NCBI GenBank assembly: GCA_016709875.1
Contig: JADJLZ010000005.1
Location: forward strand, 186,001-250,000
DNA: 64,000 nucleotides
Reading direction: 5' to 3'
From: Planctomycetota bacterium
GTDB lineage: Bacteria; Planctomycetota; UBA1135; GCA-002686595
Below the pieces are notes generated by a model. The model was not told the DNA's origin and ran no database searches. It saw nothing but the letters and a program-made list of their open reading frames with translations. Both the position numbers and the translations under genes were made by a program. The stretch's first letter is position 1. The number at the start of each line of letters is the position of its first letter. Below are positions 61,426-64,000 of the stretch, one piece after another.

Positions 61426-63297
61426 TTGGACTCCTCGACCTATCCGATCGCGCTCCTGCTCCTGGCGGTGAGCCTCGCCGGCGCTCTGCTGCCGTTGTTT
61501 CGACGCTGGTCCGAGCGCGGACTGCACCTCTTCGTGGCCGTCGCGGCGGGGATCTTCCTGGGGACGATCTTCCTGCATCTCCTGCCTGAACTCGCCGGTG
61601 TGGAACTCGCGGGACACGGCGAGGCCTCCGAGCACGGCGCGGGCCCGAGCATGGGGCCCTGGATCGCCGCGCTCGCGGGCTTGCTGTTGCTCTTTGCACT
61701 CGAACGCGTCTGGCTGCGCTCGCTGGTCGAGCGTTCGGGCCCGAACGTGCACGCGAGTCTGTGGGTCGCGACCTACCTCGGCCTGAGCCTGCACTCGCTC
61801 ACCGCGGGTGTCGCGCTGACGGCGATCCTGCACAACGAGGTCGCGCAGACGCAGTTCCTGATCTCCTACCTCGTGCACAAGGCGAGCGAGAGCTTCTCGC
61901 TCGCGACCGTGATGCGCCTCGCGCACCTGCGCACCGGGACGGCGCTGGTGCTGCTGCTCGGCTTCGCCGCGATCGAGCCGCTGGCGCTGCTCGGCGGCAG
62001 CCAGATCTTCGAGCACCACCCCAGCGTCGACGGTCTGCTGACGGGATTCGCCTGTGGCACCTTCCTCTACGTCGCGGTGTGCGACCTGCTGCCCGAGGTC
62101 TTCCACGGCGCCGAGCGGCCGCGGCTGAAGCTCGTGGCGGTCGTCGTGGGTGTGCTCTCGACCGCCTTCACCGCCGAGCGCGGCCGCGCGCTGCTGCGCT
62201 TCCTCGAGTCGGTCGGCCTCGAAGCGTGGTCGATCCTGCGCGACATGGCGCCCTTCCTGCTCGTGGGTTTCTTGCTCGCGGGTCTGCTGCACCGCTTCCT
62301 GCGCACCGACTGGCTGGTGAAGAAGATCGCTGGCAATGACTTCGCCTCCGTGTGCCGCGCCGCGCTGGTCGGTGCACCGCTGCCGCTGTGTTCGTGCTCG
62401 GTCGTGCCCGTGGCGGTCGAGATGCGCAAGCGCGGGGCGAGCAAGGGCGCGACTGCCGCATTCCTGATCTCGACGCCCGAGACGGGCGTGGATTCGGTCA
62501 GCGTATCGTGGGCGTTGCTCGACCCTGTGTTGACGATCGCGCGGCCGGTCGGAGCGGTGATCTCGGCGTTGGTGAGCGGCAGCCTCGTGAATGCGCTGGT
62601 GCGCCGCGGCCTGGATCGGGAGAGCCAGGGGAGCGTGCATGCTGCGGCCGAGGAAGCAGGCTGTTGCGCCCATGGCGGTGGGACGCCAGAGCATCTCGAG
62701 GAGCACGAGCACGCTGACACGCCGTCGGGGATTCTGCGCTACGCCTTCGTCGAGATGCTCGACGACCTCGCGCCCTCGCTCGTGCTCGGTCTCGTGCTCA
62801 GCGCAGCGATCTCGGTCTTGCTGCCCGTCGACCTGCTCGATCCTGTCTGGCGCGGCGGACTGCCGGGCATGCTGCTGATGCTGCTCTTGGGAATCCCGGT
62901 CTACGTGTGCGCGGCCGCCTCGACGCCTGTGGCGGCGAGCTTGATCCACAAGGGGTTCAGTCCCGGCACCGCGCTGGTGTTCCTGCTCGTCGGCCCGGCG
63001 ACGAATCTCTCCTCGCTGGTCGTCCTCGCGCGCTCACTCGGGCGGCGGACGGTGCTGACGATGCTCGCCGGACTCGCGCTCTCGGCGCTGCTGCTCGGAG
63101 CCTGCGTGGACTGGCTGTACTCCATGCTCGCGATCGAACCGGTCGCGAGACTGGGCGAGCATGCGCACGGGCTGCCGGCGGCGCTTTCGAACGGTTGCGC
63201 ACTGCTGTTCCTCGCGCTGCTGTGCGCCTCGCTGTTGCGCTCGCAGGTCCTGCGGCGGCTGGCGCGACGCGCGCCGCCCGCGAGCGCGCGCAGCTAG
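61426..63297 (+). CDS. ZIP-permease fusion: SO_0444-type Cu/Zn efflux transporter
   Basis: This ~623-residue membrane protein has two transporter parts. Residues ~1-275 have ZIP features: SLHSLTAGVALTAIL and VHKASESFSLATVM with metal-binding His and Glu, and a His-rich loop GEASEHGAG. The C-terminal part is a COG0701-type permease with GAPLPLCSCSVVPVAVEMRK. A linker rich in His and Cys (GCCAHGGGTPEHLEEHEHAD) separates its halves. This matches the SO_0444 family of Cu/Zn efflux transporters. Metal specificity is not provable here. The start is TTG 61426, with AGAGG 10 bases upstream and TATATA at about 61406; an ATG at 61363 is an alternative. Confidence 0.83.
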   Translation: MDSSTYPIALLLLAVSLAGALLPLFRRWSERGLHLFVAVAAGIFLGTIFLHLLPELAGVELAGHGEASEHGAGPSMGPWIAALAGLLLLFALERVWLRSLVERSGPNVHASLWVATYLGLSLHSLTAGVALTAILHNEVAQTQFLISYLVHKASESFSLATVMRLAHLRTGTALVLLLGFAAIEPLALLGGSQIFEHHPSVDGLLTGFACGTFLYVAVCDLLPEVFHGAERPRLKLVAVVVGVLSTAFTAERGRALLRFLESVGLEAWSILRDMAPFLLVGFLLAGLLHRFLRTDWLVKKIAGNDFASVCRAALVGAPLPLCSCSVVPVAVEMRKRGASKGATAAFLISTPETGVDSVSVSWALLDPVLTIARPVGAVISALVSGSLVNALVRRGLDRESQGSVHAAAEEAGCCAHGGGTPEHLEEHEHADTPSGILRYAFVEMLDDLAPSLVLGLVLSAAISVLLPVDLLDPVWRGGLPGMLLMLLLGIPVYVCAAASTPVAASLIHKGFSPGTALVFLLVGPATNLSSLVVLARSLGRRTVLTMLAGLALSALLLGACVDWLYSMLAIEPVARLGEHAHGLPAALSNGCALLFLALLCASLLRSQVLRRLARRAPPASARS

Positions 63298-64000
63298 CCC
63301 GCCCGCACGCTCTCGAGGAAGCTCCCGGCGCGGCCTTCGAGCTCCTGCGAACTCGCCTTCAACTGGCCGCTGGACTGCTGCAGATTGCGCAGCTCCCCGC
63401 GCGTCGATTCGGTCGTGCCCGAGAGCTCCGTGACCGTCGCGGAGAGCGAGTTGGAGCTCTGCGCGGTGCGGTGCACCGCGGTCGAGATCTCTTCGGTCGC
63501 GAGCGCCTGCTGGTCGACCGCGGTCGCGATCGAAGCGCTGCCCTGCTCGAGCCGCGAGAGCTGCTGGTCCACGCGCGAGATGCTCTGCACGGTCTTTTCC
63601 GTCGAGGCCTGCACCGAGCCGATCGTCTTTGAGATCTCGTCGGTCGCGCGCGCCGTCTCCTGCGCGAGCTTCTTGACCTCGGCCGCGACCACGGCGAAGC
63701 CGCGGCCCGCGTCGCCGGCGCGCGCGGCCTCGATCGAGGCATTGAGTGCGAGCAGGTTGGTCTGCGAGGCGATGACCGAGATGAGCTTGACCACGGCGCC
63801 GATCCGTTCGGACTCGCGCGCCAGCTCGGCGATGGTCGCCTTGGCCTTTTCCGTCTCGGCGACGCTGTCGCGCGCCGCACTCGAGGCGTCCTGCACCTGG
63901 CGCCGGATCTCGCCCGCGGTGGCGGAGAGCTCCTCGGTCGCGGCTGCGACCGACGAGACGTCGGCGGAGAGCGAGCGCGCGACCTCGGTCACGCTGCCGA
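63294..64000 (-). CDS. Methyl-accepting chemotaxis protein, C-terminal signalling part (N-terminus outside window)
   Basis: The reading frame stays open to the right edge, so the N-terminal part is missing. The visible ~235 residues are an MCP signalling domain: a long coiled coil with the hairpin tip SVIASQTNLLALNASIEAAR and AGDAGRGFAVVAAEVKKLAQ. This region binds CheA/CheW. No C-terminal NWETF-like pentapeptide is present. A sensor domain cannot be assessed. The stop overlaps the ZIP-permease gene stop by 4 bp (CTAG). Confidence 0.92.
   Translation of the reverse strand, partial: GSVTEVARSLSADVSSVAAATEELSATAGEIRRQVQDASSAARDSVAETEKAKATIAELARESERIGAVVKLISVIASQTNLLALNASIEAARAGDAGRGFAVVAAEVKKLAQETARATDEISKTIGSVQASTEKTVQSISRVDQQLSRLEQGSASIATAVDQQALATEEISTAVHRTAQSSNSLSATVTELSGTTESTRGELRNLQQSSGQLKASSQELEGRAGSFLESVRAG

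Overview
The window is 64 kb of very GC-rich, densely packed bacterial chromosome. Three kinds of evidence point to Planctomycetota: (a) two secreted proteins share a cysteine-rich C-terminal domain of a kind I associate with planctomycete exported proteins; (b) there is a GldA/GldF/GldG/DUF4340 transporter cassette, a DUF1080 protein, a YdjY-type protein and a mucoidy-inhibitor-like pair; (c) Shine-Dalgarno sites are irregular, and many genes are coupled through ATGA, GTGA or TGATG overlaps. The exact lineage is inference. There are no phage, IS or CRISPR signatures, and the content looks like core genome.

Layout. 1-3.3 kb (minus): end of a DUF1080 protein, a small anchored protein, a flavin-reductase-like protein and a B12-type radical SAM enzyme. 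3.4-12.7 kb (plus): a secreted protein, a second B12-type radical SAM enzyme, two tandem MuiA-like paralogues and a second secreted protein that carries two compensating frameshifts. 12.8-18.2 kb (plus): a fatty-acyl module (enoyl-CoA hydratase, MDR oxidoreductase, 3-hydroxyacyl-CoA dehydrogenase) followed by an M42-type peptidase and two anchored proteins. 18.2-26.6 kb (minus): a tightly coupled seven-gene run made of a glycogen-synthase homologue, a ROK kinase, an ABC ATPase and permease, and glycolate oxidase glcD-glcE-glcF. 27-28.4 kb (plus): a cyclodeaminase-family protein and gpmA. 28.4-35.3 kb (minus): a di-haem oxidoreductase and a complete ISC operon, iscR-iscS-iscU-iscA-hscB-hscA-iscX, without fdx; iscS is frameshifted as assembled. 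35.5-39.4 kb: small proteins, a thioesterase, dprA and a HEAT-repeat protein. 39.5-44.7 kb (minus): clpC, mcsA, murD and a PEGA lipoprotein. 44.8-46.9 kb: two tRNA-Ser genes flanking a sulfotransferase, then MgtC-type and bifunctional-nuclease-type proteins. 47.1-48.9 kb: a thioredoxin-like protein with an in-frame TGA, and a CBS protein. 48.9-56.6 kb (plus): asparaginase, nnrD, an atypical thyX, a YdjY-type protein, a membrane protein and inositol-3-phosphate synthase, then a DNA methyltransferase and 3-methyladenine glycosylase. 56.6-61.2 kb (minus): the Gld-type ABC cassette. 61.4-64 kb: a ZIP-permease fusion transporter, and part of a chemoreceptor at the right edge.

The most striking item is the gene at 47135-48175. 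A TGA sits exactly where the first cysteine of a CGPC thioredoxin active site belongs, and the frame stays open for another 287 codons. This makes it a strong candidate for a selenocysteine (U-G-P-C) thioredoxin-like selenoprotein. Other points worth attention are a ThyX whose RHR signature is replaced and split by a 28-residue insertion, a glycogen-synthase homologue lacking most ADP-glucose and catalytic motifs, and four small indels in iscS that scramble the PLP-lysine loop.
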